A DNA stretch of 64,000 nt from Phallusia mammillata (GCA_003260075.1 QLIY01000940.1:1-64000), one strand, 5' to 3'. Shown: positions 23,071 to 37,029, numbered from the stretch's first letter. Notes: generated from the letters alone by a model not told the origin. A program made the numbers and translations.

Positions 23071-23539
23071 CTCTACCTGACAGAAACCGCCACACTCAAT
23101 TTTACGTTATTTATATACGGTAATTTTCACCGGAAACATACCAAGCCTAGCGATTGTACACGATATCTTTAGTAGGTTTGTTGTTGTTGAAGTACTATGT
23201 CCGTGTCTGTTCTTCTAAGAAAGACTCAGACTTGACACCTAGCGGGCGACAGTAAGAAGGATCTAAACACGATAGCGCTAATAGATAGCGACAGACGGTT
23301 CAAAAACCAGCGCGACAGTAAAATGATGAAAGTGCGCAAGTTAAGATTAACTTATTTGAGTTTTGTATTCATTTCAAAAATACTGCGTATTACAAGATGC
23401 GCTACCAAACGGAATTTACTGAAATTTTAAATTTAATTATGTCCAATACAATTCAAAGAAAAACATTCGCAGATATCTTTTATTTGCTCACCATTTACCT
23501 TTTTGCACTTGCAACTAAAAACCTGAACCTGTGCGCGTT

Positions 23540-23705
23540 CAGCGTTATGGCCATGTAAAGACGGCCATAAGCCGTTATGTCCACCCCCGCGGGAAGGACA
23601 TTCGAAAACCGCGTATGGCCATGTATATGGCCATGCGTCATTTGCGTCACTTCCAAATATGGTCACATGGCCATAAAAGACGGACATAAAGTGGCCATGG
23701 AAACG
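23540..23705. repeat. ATGGCCAT-rich palindromic repeat
   Basis: ATGGCCAT or GGCCAT occurs at least six times, with two related blocks (AAAGACGGCCATAA and AAAGACGGACATAAA). No gene. Confidence 0.5.
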
Positions 23706-24144
23706 AAAGCCTCTCAGCCAAGAAGAAATTCTAAAAAAAAGTTGAATGAACATCGATAGATGGCGCAATAAGCGTTTGCTAATAGGAACAATTTGTGAAA
23801 AAATGCGGACGGTTAAGGTTTGGGTTTGAAAAAATGGCAGTAAAACCAGCATGTAAATTTCCCAGTCTTACTCGTAATGAAATAATTGTGCTCATAAATA
23901 CCAAGCTCATTACCCTTTTTTAAATACACAGCTAACTTAAAACTACTGACATTTAACTTTGTTTGAATAATTTAAATAAAACCCTTCCCCATTTACCCTC
24001 ACGCAGCTTGTTCTTGCGGGGTTTGCACAATTAAACTGTGTCACGGAATGCAAAACCGATCAGATTTTGCAAAAAAACACATAAATCAATGTTATTTACT
24101 ATTGTTTTTTGTCCACTGTACTACACACATTCAGTGTTATGAAC

Positions 24145-24255
24145 CCTGATGAAGACGAACTGTGTAGGACGTCGAAACGTCGTTAAAAAATACGATTGCC
24201 AGAAGAGCTTTATAAACTTGATATTATGCCTGGCAGCAATAGCTTATATATTTGC
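24145..24255. repeat. Second copy of the GACGTCGAAACGTC repeat
   Basis: Matches 9055-9165 with few differences and the same orientation. Confidence 0.55.
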
Positions 24256-24799
24256 ACTGGTTCAATGTCTACCATTAACAACAACACTGGTTAGACATAA
24301 TGAAACTTTGTCAGCATATCAATTTCAAGTTTCAACATTTTTGTTACTTCCGAACAATATTCCACCTTTTTGTGAAGGTCGTTTATATACCATTATTTTG
24401 TGGTCACCGATTTTATTTTTCGCAAACCCACTATTCCCGTGGTAAACATCGCCTTACATTTAATTTGTTTATTTTAGAACAACTAACTTCTGATACACGT
24501 CTCCGTCCTGACAAGCTCAGGAGTGGCGAAGGTTTTGTAATGGTTTAGTTTGTGTCGAACTAATCAACCTTGCGGCTCGTCATAGAACATAAACTCGTTT
24601 GTCTCCAGGAATTTTTTTACCGGGTTTAAATCAACATCAGTTTTTTTATGTCTGTATGTGGGTATGGCGCCAGACACGTGTGGCAACAAAATGTATCAAC
24701 GCGTTACAGCGTCACCACGTGCTAAAAAAGATATTTGTTTTTATACACAAGTGGGCGTTATTATATTTTGCAGAATTGCTGTTTTGAAATTTAAATTTA

Positions 24800-24937
24800 G
24801 GGCAGGAACTTGGCCGAACGGTCTAGCGCGCCTGACCCATATACAGACATAAAAAACCTGATCGGGATTCGTCCCCGGGAGAGTCCTGGGTTCGAACCCC
24901 GTGAAAAAAATAAAAATAAAAAATAAAAAAAAAAATT
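24800..24937 (+). repeat. tRNA-Leu-like SINE 1
   Basis: Box A region TGGCCGAACGGTCTAGCGCG and box B GGGTTCGAACC, followed by an A-rich tail (24902-24935). The long distance between boxes fits a class II tRNA (Leu/Ser); the first 30 nt resemble tRNA-Leu best. Confidence 0.8.
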
Positions 24938-24944
24938 TAAATTT

Positions 24945-25052
24945 AGGGCAGAAATTTGGCCGTATGGTCTGGAGCGCCTGACTCATATTCAGACATTAAA
25001 CAAAACTGATCGGGATTCGTTCCCGGGAGACTGTTAGGTTCGAACCCAGTTT
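24945..25052 (+). repeat. tRNA-Leu-like SINE 2
   Basis: Box A-like TGGCCGTATGGTCTGGAGCG and box B AGGTTCGAACC, more diverged than SINE 1. Confidence 0.7.
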
Positions 25053-27003
25053 GTGGCGACTTTATGATTTGTAAAAAAAACATCAAGGGTAATTAGTTCG
25101 ACACAAACTAAACCAATAACCACCATCCTTGACCTTAGCAACTCATGAGCTTGTCAGGACAGAGTGCTGGCTTAACCGCTTGGTGAAATAAACACCTCGT
25201 ATTCGCATTTACAAAAACACTACAATAATTTAAGTGTGGCCTGGTCAACTTGTGTTGAGCGTTTTTTGTTTAATAGTGCATTTGAAGCAAACTTATTACA
25301 AAGCTGAAGCATGTACCCCCTGTAGACGTGGGTAGGTAAGTAAAGTTTCAACAAAGTGTGCAACCGCAGTCGAGAATAAAGCTCTGGCTTGCAATTGCGA
25401 AACCTGCCTGCCTTTGTCGTGTCAGGTGCATCACGTCACAGAAGTTGCCGTCGCCTTTTTGCGCGCCGACCAACTATGCTTGCGGAATTGCTGGCGGTTA
25501 TTTTTGGAGAAGTCAGGCGACCTGGGGAGAAAAAAGCAGAACAGCTTTTTGAGTTAATGCAAGGCACATACAGTAAGTCTGTGTGAGGCGTCGGGGTTTG
25601 TTTTGGCGCTTATAGATTGTTTTGTAAATCAGAAAACTCAAATATACTGTTAGGTGTGTTGTTAGGTAACTTAAAATAGACAAGTCCAATGCATCTGTTA
25701 CTGACAAGCAGATCTGAACAGTTGTATGTTAGGTACAGTTGAAAAAGGAAAGCACAATAATTAATGAATTCGTTGCTATTTAATTCAGGTTGATACGATG
25801 GATATTATATATTGGTACTGAGCTACCACTTTCGGGAAAAAGGTGGCGAAATAATGCCAATGTGTAGATAATATATTGTCAGATACCATTGAGGTAACCT
25901 TGTCTGCTTGCTTGTCTACGTGTGTGCAAAGTCCCCCCCCCCGCGCTTATAGATTGTTTTGTAAATCAGAAAACTCAAATATACTGTTAGATGTGTTGTT
26001 AGGTAACTTAAAATAGACAAGTCCAATGCATCTGTTACAGCAGAAACGAAGAGTATTTGTTATGAAGTCGTCGAATTGACAAGCAGAACTGAACAGTTGT
26101 ATGTTAGGTACAGTTGAAAAAGGAAAGCACAATAATTAACGAATTCGTTGCTATTTAATTCAGGTTGATACGATGGATATTATATATTGGTACTGAGCTA
26201 CCACTTTCGGGAAAAAGGTGGCGAATTAATGCCAACGTGTGAGTAATATATTGTCAGATAGCAATGAGGTTACCTTGTCTGCTTGCTTGTCTACGTGTGT
26301 GCGAATTGAAAGCAACACTTTAGATGCTTTCTACAGCTTGGTTTAAATTAATTTCGTGTGTTGCGCTGACGATGACAAAAGTGATTGTTAAAACAAGAAT
26401 TTTTATAGGGCACCTAAAATGCCTTCATAGTTTGATATTTAAACAAATTTTACAGTTTTAGTTGGAGAAAAACGCTGTGCCTGCATGTTTAGAAAGCTTC
26501 CTTAAATTTGTCTTAAATTTTAACAATTTTTGTTTCTTGGACAATTGAGTTTGCTTCGTAGTCAACCGAAACTTAAAATGACATTTCATCTGGTTGTGCA
26601 CGTGATTGAAAATCTCACATTTACTGCGACAGCACTCGCCTTTACTTCAATCTGTTAGTTTGCAGGGATGAGCAGACTAAGGAAAACATGATAAACTTGT
26701 AATATTTTGTTGTCATTGACCAAAAAGTGTAGTAGAATGTTATAACGTCACAGCACGTTTCAAAACAAAGTACACAATACAGTGAATACTTTGTCAATTT
26801 TTGTGTAGGCGCACCGAAACTATGTAGAGATGTGACCCCCCCCCCCACATTTACTGCGACAGCACTCGCCTTTACTTCAATCTGTTAGTTTGCAAGGATG
26901 AGCAGACTTAGGAAAACATGATAAACTTATTTTTGTCATAATTTTGACTTATTTTTGTAATATTTTTTGTCATTGACCAAAAAGTGTGGTAGAATGTTAT
27001 AAC

Positions 27004-27082
27004 GTCGTGTTTCAAAATTAAGTCGTGTTTCAAAATTAAGTTGTGTTTCAAAATTAAGTTGTGTTTCAAAATTAAGTTGTGT
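27004..27082. repeat. 18-bp tandem repeat, four units
   Basis: TGTGTTTCAAAATTAAGT repeated four times with C/T variation. Confidence 0.8.
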
Positions 27083-28639
27083 AGGCGCCCCCCCCCCCTT
27101 GCTGGCGGTTATTTTTGGAGAAGTCAGGCGACCTGGGGAGAAAAAAGCAGAACAGCTTTTTGAGTTAATGCAAGGCACATACAGTAAGTCTGTGTGAGGC
27201 GTCGGGGTTTGTTTTGGCGCTTATAGATTGTTTTGTAAATCAGAAAACTCAAATATACTGTTAGGTGTGTTGTTAGGTAACTTAAAATAGACAAGTCCAA
27301 TGCATCTGTTACTGACAAGCAGATCTGAACAGTTGTATGTTAGGTACAGTTGAAAAAGGAAAGCACAATAATTAATGAATTCGTTGCTATTTAATTCAGG
27401 TTGATACGATGGATATTATATATTGGTACTGAGCTACCACTTTCGGGAAAAAGGTGGCGAAATAATGCCAATGTGTAGATAATATATTGTCAGATACCAT
27501 TGAGGTAACCTTGTCTGCTTGCTTGTCTACGTGTGTGCAAAGTAAAAGCCACACTTTAGTTGCTTTCTACCGCTTGGTTTAAATTAATTTTGTGCGTTGC
27601 GCTGACGATGACAAAAGTGATTGTTGAAACAAGAATTTTTACAGGCCACCTAAAATAGTTTTATGGTTTGATATTTGAACAATTTTTACAGTTTTGGTTG
27701 GAGAAAAACGCTGTGCCTGCATGTTTAGAAAGTTTCTTAAAATTTGTCTCAAATTTTAACAATTTTTGTTTCTTGGACAATTGAGTTTGGTTCACAGTCA
27801 ACCGAAACTTAAAATGACATTTCATCTGGTTGTGCACGTGATTGAAAATCTCACATTTACTGCGACAGCACTCGCCTTTACTTCAATCTGTTAGTTTGCA
27901 AGGATGAGCAGACTTAGGAAAACATGATAAACTTATTTTTGTCATAATTTTGACTTATTTTNTAAACACTCACTACTAAGGACACAGAAAAATCTCTAGG
28001 CAAAAAGGGTAAAATTAAAATTCGTACAAAATGTGCCGCGTTTTTTCAGTATCTGAGCGCAGCTTAAGAACGCAACACAATACAATCACCCAAGCTTGTA
28101 GCAGTTTTGCTTGGTGGTTATTTGATATTGGTCCTTTAAAAAAAATATCTCAGATGGTGCATTTCACAAACTTATATTTTAGTTTGGTTTAGATTTGGGA
28201 ACGAAAACGACACATATTTTTTGTTTGCATTTGATGTAGATTGGTTATAAAAGCCTTCCCAAAGTTTTCAGCAAAGTAACCACGGTAAACCATAAAGCAG
28301 CTTAGATAAGTATACCAGTTACTTACAGATTCAATAATGACATTTTGTTAACTTTTGGTGATGTGTGTAACGCAGACCCAGAAAAAAACTCTAGTTTCCA
28401 ATTACCAAACATACCTGCTTTTTCCGTGTCAGGTGAGTTACTTTAATCTTTGTGCGCTCAATCGAACGAGACGTATTTATATGAGGTTCTGTATGTGATG
28501 TAAGTGCGAGGCGTATTAGTGACGGACAATCTGAATTGTTTGAAACATTCGTCGTACGTTGGATTTGTTTGTTTTAGAACAACTAACTCGTGCGGCTCTT
28601 CATAGAACATAAACTCGTTTGTCTCTATGAACTTTTTTA

Positions 28640-28720
28640 CGGGTTCGAACCCAGGACGCTCCTGGACACGAATCCCGATCAGGTTTTTTATGTCTATACA
28701 TGGTCAGGCGCGCCAGGAAC
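28640..28720 (-). repeat. tRNA-Leu-like SINE 3
   Basis: Reverse orientation: GGGTTCGAACCC first, GGCGCGCC later; box A half altered. Confidence 0.7.
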
Positions 28721-29917
28721 GTTTGTTTGCATCGCGCCAGACACAAGTTGGCAACAAAATGTAGCAACGCGTTACAGCGTCACCACGTGTTAAAAAATGT
28801 TTTGATAAACAAGTGGTCTCTATTGCATGTCGGCAATATTGCTGTTTGGCCAAACAGTGCAATTTAGTAGCCTAGCAGTCGTATTGGAATGATCCGCCAT
28901 TCGTTTAACTGGCATAGCATCATCAGGCGACGATTTAGTCGTTTGGCGCAAGAAAGTCGTGATGGTGCGAGAGTTTGACTAAAAAGTACAACACACTACA
29001 ATAATTCAAGCTTGACCTGGTCAACTTGTGTTGAGCTCTTTCAATTTGAAATATAAAAAGGGCAAGATGCGTGACGTGACAGAAGTTGCCCTCGCCTTTT
29101 TGTGCGCAGACCTACTATGCTTGCGGATTTGCTGGCGGTTATTTTTAGAGAAGTCAGGCGACGTACGGAGAAGAAATCAGACCAGCTTTTTGAGTTAATG
29201 AATACAGTTAGTCTGTGTAAGGCGCTGGGTTTGTTTTTTAACTGTGCCACTGAGCGCTTATAGATAGTTTTGTGAATCAGTTAGCTCAGATATTCTGTTA
29301 AGTGAGTTGTTAAGTAAATTTAAGGGACAACTCCAATGTATCTGTTACAGCAGAAACGAAGAGTTTTTTTTGAAGCAGTCTTCGACAAAAAAATTGACAA
29401 AAAAGATTTGAACAGTTTTATGTTAGGTGCAATTGTACAACGGAAAGCGCAACAATTAATAAATTCGTTGCTAATTAATTCTGGTTAATACGATGCATTT
29501 TTTTATCGTTATTGAGTTACTCCTTTAGGGAANTTCCCAAAGTTTTCAGCAAAGTAACCACGGTAAACCATAAAGCAGCTTAGATAAGTATACCAGTTAC
29601 TTACAGATTCAATAATGACATTTTGTTAACTTTTGGTGATGTGTGTAACGCAGACCCAGAAAAAAACTCTAGTTTCCAATTACCAAACATACCTGCTTTT
29701 TCCGTGTCAGGTGAGTTACTTTAATCTTTGTGCGCTCAATCGAACGAGACGTATTTATATGAGGTTCTGTATGTGATGTAAGTGCGAGGCGTATTAGTGA
29801 CGGACAATCTGAATTGTTTGAAACATTCGTCGTACGTTGGATTTGTTTGTTTTAGAACAACTAACTCGTGCGGCTCTTCATAGAACATAAACTCGTTTGT
29901 CTCTATGAACTTTTTTA

Positions 29918-29998
29918 CGGGTTCGAACCCAGGACGCTCCTGGACACGAATCCCGATCAGGTTTTTTATGTCTATACATGGTCAGGCGCGCCAGGAAC
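29918..29998 (-). repeat. tRNA-Leu-like SINE 4 (copy of 3)
   Basis: Identical to SINE 3 because the region 28257-29532 is repeated after the single N at 29533. Confidence 0.7.
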
Positions 29999-30395
29999 GT
30001 TTGTTTGCATCGCGCCAGACACAAGTTGGCAACAAAATGTAGCAACGCGTTACAGCGTCACCACGTGTTAAAAAATGTTTTGATAAACAAGTGGTCTCTA
30101 TTGCATGTCGGCAATATTGCTGTTTGGCCAAACAGTGCAATTTAGTAGCCTAGCAGTCGTATTGGAATGATCCGCCATTCGTTTAACTGGCATAGCATCA
30201 TCAGGCGACGATTTAGTCGTTTGGCGCAAGAAAGTCGTGATGGTGCGAGAGTTTGACTAAAAAGTACAACACACTACAATAATTCAAGCTTGACCTGGTC
30301 AACTTGTGTTGAGCTCTTTCAATTTGAAATATAAAAAGGGCAAGATGCGTGACGTGACAGAAGTTGCCCTCGCCTTTTTGTGCGCAGACCTACTA

Positions 30396-30397
<2 letters not shown>

Positions 30398-30456
<59 letters not shown>
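30398..30456. other. C59 run, probable gap
   Basis: The otherwise identical copy at 29116-29130 reads TATGCTTGCGGATTTG; only about seven bases are replaced, so the gap size is an overestimate. Confidence 0.8.
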
Positions 30457-32607
30457 ATTTGCTGGCGGTTATTTTTAGAGAAGTCAGGCGACGTACGGAG
30501 AAGAAATCAGACCAGCTTTTTGAGTTAATGAATACAGTTAGTCTGTGTAAGGCGCTGGGTTTGTTTTTTAACTGTGCCACTGAGCGCTTATAGATAGTTT
30601 TGTGAATCAGTTAGCTCAGATATTCTGTTAAGTGAGTTGTTAAGTAAATTTAAGGGACAACTCCAATGTATCTGTTACAGCAGAAACGAAGAGTTTTTTT
30701 TGAAGCAGTCTTCGACAAAAAAATTGACAAAAAAGATTTGAACAGTTTTATGTTAGGTGCAATTGTACAACGGAAAGCGCAACAATTAATAAATTCGTTG
30801 CTAATTAATTCTGGTTAATACGATGCATTTTTTTATCGTTATTGAGTTACTCCTTTAGGGAAAAAACGGCGACATAATGCCGTGCGTAGCATATTATCAG
30901 ATAGCAATGAGGTAAACCTGTCTGCTTGCATGTGTACGTGTGTGCAAAGTAAAAACAACACCTTAGTTGTCGTATGCCGCTTGGTTTAAGTTGATTTGGT
31001 GTGTTGCGCTGAAGATGACAAAACTGATTGTTGATATAAGAATTTTTACAGGGTACATAAAATGCTTTCTTAGTTTGATATTGAAACAAATTTTACAGCT
31101 TTGGTTTGAGAAAACCGCAGTGACCTTATGTTTAGAAGTTTGCAAAAATTTATCTCCAATTTTAACATTTTTTGTTTCCAAGGCAATTGTGCTTGCTCCA
31201 CAGTCAACCTAAACTTAAATTGATATTTCATCTGGATGAGCAATACTTGGTTATATGATATACGTGATTTGAAAACTCACATTTATTACGTCAGAACTCA
31301 CCTTTCCTTCAATATATGCGTTTGCAACAATAAACAGACTAAGAAAAACATTAGAAACTTGATATATTTATGGCATTGGCGTTGCCAAAAAAAGTTCAGC
31401 AGGATGTTTTAGGATCACAGCGTGTTTCAAAATCAAGTTGTGTAGGCGTACCGAAACTATGTAGAGATGTGACAGGTTCACGTATTTCCATAGCACAGGT
31501 TTAACAGTGCACACTATTTGTACTATTCTTTTGATTGCCATAGTAACGGTTTTACGTGACTTGAAGCCAATGCGAGCTTGATTAGATTATCCCCTACTGA
31601 CCTTTAACCAACCCAGCCTTGTTCCTGGCAGAGTCACCACCGTGAGAAACGACAAAGGCACCTCACCTGTGCTACGCCCGTATTAACTTTCGGACATTTG
31701 TAACCAATTGCTCTGAAATAACATTGTTTAATTGCTGCACAATTATGATTCTGCAAGTTGCCGTTGAATTGTAATTCAATTGTAGATATTGTGTAGTATG
31801 AAAAGCACGTTTAAACATTAGCGAATCCACTGTTGTGGGTCCTAATGAATATTTGATTAAATATTTGATACTTTCACAGGTGAACGGTAAATTCCTAAAC
31901 ACTCGACTTTTAAGGATGCAGAAACACCTCTAGGAAAAAAGGTAAAATTAAAAAATAGCTTTATTAGAATTATCCCCAACTGACTTTTAACCAACCCAGC
32001 AGTGTTGCTGGTCGGCAAATTTCTAAACACTCACTACTAAGGACGCAGAAAAACGTCTAGGCAAAAATGGTAAAACCAAACTCGTACAAAATGCGCTTTC
32101 CCAGTATCTCAGCGCAGCTTAAGAACGCAGCACAACACAAGAACCCAAGTTTGTAGCAGTTTTGTTTGGTCGTTATTTGTCAACCCTCTTACATTTAATA
32201 TTGTTTATTTAAAACACAATATCTCATATAGTGTCTTTTCAGTACACTTAAAAAAGCTTATCTTCTAGTTTGGTTTAGACTTGGGAACAAAAACGCAGTG
32301 GTTCTCGGCACATATTTTTCGTTTGCATTTGATGTAGATTGGTTATAATAGCAACCGTCCTAATGTTTCTGTGTGTGATGTAAGTGCGAGGCGTATTCGT
32401 GACAGACAAGCTAAATTCTTTGAAACACTCGCCTTACATTTGATTCGCTTGTTTTAGACCAACTAATTTCTGATACATGACTCTTTGCTGACAAGCTCAG
32501 GAGTTGTAAAGGTTAAGGACGGTGGTATTGGTTTTGGTTGTGCCGTCCCAATTAACCGTGCGGTTCGTCACATAACACAAAATCGTTTGTCTCCATGAAT
32601 TTTTTTA

Positions 32608-32638
32608 CGGGGTTCGAACCCAGGACGCACCCGGGGAC
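32608..32638 (-). repeat. Truncated SINE, box B end
   Basis: GGGGTTCGAACCCAGGACGC then a break into unrelated sequence (GGTCAACCTG). The same truncated form is at 33405-33438. Confidence 0.6.
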
Positions 32639-33404
32639 GGTCAACCTGTGTTGAGTGTTTTCCACTTGAATTAGTGCATTTGAAACAAGAATAACGTACA
32701 AAGCTGAAGCACGTACCATCTGTAGACGTGGGTAGGTACGTACAGTTTCAACAATGTGTGTAAACGCAGTCGTCCCCCCCCCCGTAAATCAGTAAACTCG
32801 CCACTTAATGCCGTTGTGTGAGTAACATATTGTCAGACAGTAATGAGGCAACCTTGTCTGCTTGCGTAGAAGTGTGCAAATTGAAGAACGCAACACAATC
32901 ACCCCCCCCCCTGCTGGTCGGCAAATTTCTAAACACTCACTACTAAGGACGCAGAAAAAAGTCTAGGCAAAAATGGTAAAACCAAACTCGTACAAACTGC
33001 GCTTTCCCAGTATCTAAGCGCAGCTTAAGAACGCAGCACAATCCCCCCCCCCCAAAGGCACCTCACCTGTGCTACGCCCGTATTAACTTTCGGACATTTG
33101 AAACCAATTCCTCTGAAAAAACATTGTTTAATTGCTACACAGTTATGGTTCTGCAAGTTGCCGTTGAATTGTAATTCAATTGTAGACATTGTGTATTATG
33201 AAAAGCACGTTTAAACATTCGCGAATCCACTGTTGTAGGTCCTAATGAATACTTGATTAAATATTTGATACTTTCACAGGTGAACGGTAAATTCCTACAA
33301 AGTCGACTTGCAGAAACACCTCTAGGCAAAAAGGTAAAATTAAAAATAGCTTTATTAGAATTATCTCCCCCCCCCCCAAAATCGTTTGTCTCCATGAATT
33401 TTTT

Positions 33405-33438
33405 TACGGGGTTCGAACCCAGGATGCACCCGGGGACG
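33405..33438 (-). repeat. Truncated SINE, box B end
   Basis: Near-identical to 32608-32638, including the break point. Confidence 0.6.
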
Positions 33439-35357
33439 GTCAACCTGTGTTGAGTGTTTTCCGCTTGAATTAGTGCATTTGAAACAAGAATAACGTACAA
33501 ATCTGAAGCACGTACCGTCTGTAGACGTGGTTAGGTACGTACAGTTTCAACAATGTGTGTAAACGCAGTTGGGGACAAAGCTCTGGTTTGTTTACGGGGC
33601 CCGCCTGCCGTTGTCGTGTGAGGTGCGTGACGTGACAGAAGTTGCCCTCGCCTTTTTCCGCGCCGACCAACTATGCTTGCGGAATTGCTGGCGGTTATTT
33701 TTGGAGAAGTCAGGCGACCTGGGGAGAAAAAAAGCAGACCAGCTTTTTCAGTTGATGTAAGGCATATACAGTGGGTCTGTGTGAGGCGCCCCCCCCCCCG
33801 TAAATCAGTAAACTCGCCACTTAATGCCGTTGTGTGAGTAACATATTCTCAGATAGTAATGAGGCAACCTTGTCTGCTTGCGTAGAAGTGTGCCAATTGA
33901 AGAACGCAACACAAACTAAGAACACCTTAGTTGCTTTATACAGCTTGGTTTAAGTAGATTGACGTGTTGCGCTGACAAAAGTGGTTGTTGAAACAAAAGT
34001 TTTTACAACTCACCTAAAAAAGTTTAGGTTTGATATTTAAACGATTTTCGAAGCGTTAGTTTAAGAAAAATTGCTGTGTTTGGAAAACGTTTGGAAAGCT
34101 TGTTAAAATTTATCCCAAGTTTTAACTTTTTTAGTTTCTTAGACGATTGTCCTTGCTTCACAGTCACCCGAAACTTGAATTACCATTGCATCTCGTTGTG
34201 TACGTGATTTAAAAATTACATTTATTGCGACAACACTCGACTTTCCTTCAATATTCGTTTGCAACAATTAACAAACCCCCCCCCCCGTTTTAACTTTTTT
34301 AGTTTCTTAGACGATTGTCCTTGCTTCACAGTCAACCAAAACTTGAATTACCATTGCATGTCGTTGTGTACGTGGTTTAAAAACTTACACTTATTGCGAC
34401 AACACTCGACTCTCCTTCAATATTCGTTTGCAACAACGAACAGACTGAGGAAAACATGAGAAACTTATGTGATATTTTTATGCCATAAGCGTTGCCAAAA
34501 AAGTTCAGCAGAAAGTTTTAGGGCCACCGCGTGTTGGAAAATAAGTTGGTGTTCGCACCGAAACTATGTAGAGATGTGACAGGATTCACATACTTCCGTA
34601 GCACAGGTTTGACAATACACACGATTTGTGCTTTTCTTCTTGGTTGCCCAAAGCAACTTCCCAGAGCAACTACTTTTCTACTTGGTTTGCTCAAAGCAAA
34701 AAATAAGTCGATTGAGGCCTATACAAACTTTAACAAACGAATAATTAAATTATTCCCAACTGGCCTTTAACAAACCCAGCCCTGTTTCTTGCAAAGTAAC
34801 CATCGTGACAAACGACAAAGGCACCTCATTCCGTGCTTACAACTTAAAAGCGGTGTTTAAACATTTACGTGTTCACTGTTTTAGGTCCTAATGAAGCCTT
34901 GAGAACCTAAGTTTGTAGCAGTTTTGTTTGGTCGTTATTTGTCAACCCTCTTATATTTAATATTGTTCATTTAAAACACAATATCTCAGGTAGTGTATTT
35001 TCAGAACAATTAAATAAGCTGATGTTTTAGATTGTTTTGGACTTGGGAACGAAAACGACACATATTTTTCGTTTGCATTTGATGTATATTGGTTACAAAA
35101 GCAACCTTCCTACTGTTTCTGTGTGTGATGTTAGTGCGAGACGTATTCGTGACAGACAAGCTAAATTCTTTGAAACACTCGCTTTACATTTGAATTGTTT
35201 CTTTTAGACCAACTAATTTTTGATACATGACTTTTTGCTGACAAGCTCAGGAGCTGGGAAGGTTAAGGACGGTGATATTGGTTTTGGTTGTGCCGTCCCA
35301 ATTAACCGTGCGGCTCGTCACATAACATAAAATCGTTTGTCGCCATAAACTTTTTTA

Positions 35358-35431
35358 CGGGTTCGAACCCAGGACGCTCCCGAGAATCCCCATCAGGTGT
35401 TTTATGTCTATACATGGTCAGGCGCGCCAGA
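35358..35431 (-). repeat. tRNA-Leu-like SINE, diverged
   Basis: GGGTTCGAACCCAGGACGCT, shortened middle, then GGTCAGGCGCGCC. Confidence 0.65.
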
Positions 35432-36955
35432 TACGTGATGGCAACAAAATGTAGCAACGCGGTACAGCGTCACCACGTGTTAAAAAATGCTTTTATACAC
35501 TATTGCATGTTGGCAAAATTGCTGTTTGGCCAAACGGTGCACTTTAGTAGCCTAGCAGTCGTATTAGAATGACCCGCCTTTCGTTTAACTGGTTTAGCAC
35601 CATTAGGCGACGATTTAGTCGTTTGGCGCAAGAAAGTTGTGACGGTGCGAGAGTTTGACTAAAAAGTACAAAACACTACAATAATTGGCCTGGTCAACTT
35701 GTGTTGAGCGTTTACAATCTGAAATAGTGCATTTGAAACAAGAATAACCTACAAAGCTGAACCACGTACCCTCTGTAGACGTGGGTAGGTACGTACAGTT
35801 TTAACAATGTATGTAACCTTTGGTATTCAATTACGGAGCTTGCCTGCCTTTGTAGTGTAAGGTGCGTGACGTGACAGAAGTTGCCCTCGCCTTTTTGCGC
35901 GCGCCGACCATTCGTGTCAGTTAAGCTGAATAGTTTGGGACGTTGCAAGATATTTTTAACCAGTTGAATTGTTGAGTTAGACTGTTTCACATTGGTATGT
36001 TTATATGACAAGGCGTTTGCAGCAGAAGTAAAATATCCTACCTGGCCTTCGCACCAGTTTTCGGGCTTTAGGTTAAGAAAAACCACCAGTATCTGCATTT
36101 TAATTGTAAAAATTTAAAATTTGTGAAAGATCGTTTAGATACCATTACTTTGTGGTCACTAATTTTTATGTTTTGACAACCCTCCTTTCAGAATATAAAC
36201 ACTCGCCTTACATTTGATTTGCTATTTTAGAGCTAAGAGCAACTGAAACACGAGAAGTCATATTGTATATGCGACACGCGTTGGCAAGACAGTGTGGCGA
36301 AACGTTACATTTTCACCACGTGAAAATAAATACACTTCAAAAGCGCAAGTGGGCGCTCTTGCATATTGGTAGAAATGTTGTTTTGGCAAACGGTGTACTT
36401 TCGTAGCCCAGTAGTCGCACTAGGACGTTTATTGGCAAACTGGACCAAAAAAGTTGCTCTGGTGGGAGAGTTTGACTATTAAGTATGGGCGTAACTTGGC
36501 TGAATTGCTGAAACGACAATTCAATATCAGTCCGGTCAGTTTGCGTAAACCGTTTTAACTTGAAATTTATTGATTTGAAACAAAAAAATCGTACAAAGAA
36601 ATAACCGAAACTAAGAGATCTTTTGATTGTGTCAGAAACAAAACGAAAGTTTGATTATAGAAACAAACATTTTCCAAAAATAAAGCACGTACCCTCTATC
36701 CTTGGTAAGTACGTACAGCATCAACCATCGCACTTTGTTAACTTTCAGTGGTGTGTGTAAAAGTCACTGAAAGACCTAAGCCATCGTTTCAAATGACGAG
36801 GCTTGCCTCCCTTTGTCGTGTTAGGTGAGTAACTTGAGTCTTTGCGCGATCGAACCAACGAGATATACTTGTGTGAGGTTTATATACACATGAAGTAAGT
36901 GCGGGGCGTTTCTGACAGATACGCTGAATTTTTCAGGATAGAGGTAGACCAACTT

Positions 36956-37004
36956 TTCGGTTCGGGATGCGTCCTCGGGAGTGTCCTGGGTTTGAACCCC
37001 GTGA
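36956..37004 (+). repeat. SINE 3' half
   Basis: GGAGTGTCCTGGGTTTGAACC; box A missing. Confidence 0.6.
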
Positions 37005-37029
37005 AACAAAATTTTTTTTCGTCAGTGGA

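Larger units (their letters stand above)
24497..25165. repeat. Inverted repeat arms around two SINEs
   Basis: The arm 24497-24571 (CTGACAAGCTCAGGAG, then TAGTTTGTGTCGAACTAAT) and the arm 25090-25165 (its reverse, with about 15% differences) face each other across SINE 1 and 2. Similar arms occur singly at 32470-32560, 35222-35310 and 38545-38625. Confidence 0.6.
28257..30860. repeat. Exact ~1.27-kb duplication joined by N
   Basis: 28257-29532 recurs from 29534 with no difference I could see except for the C59 run. A single N marks the join. Other single N: 27962, 37567, 38026 (where about 250 bp from 37766 is repeated). Confidence 0.8.

Noticed and set aside
33135..33500. 121-codon minus-strand frame
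   Set aside because: Array repeat crossing a C-run; the related frame at 31672-31902 is shorter and differs.
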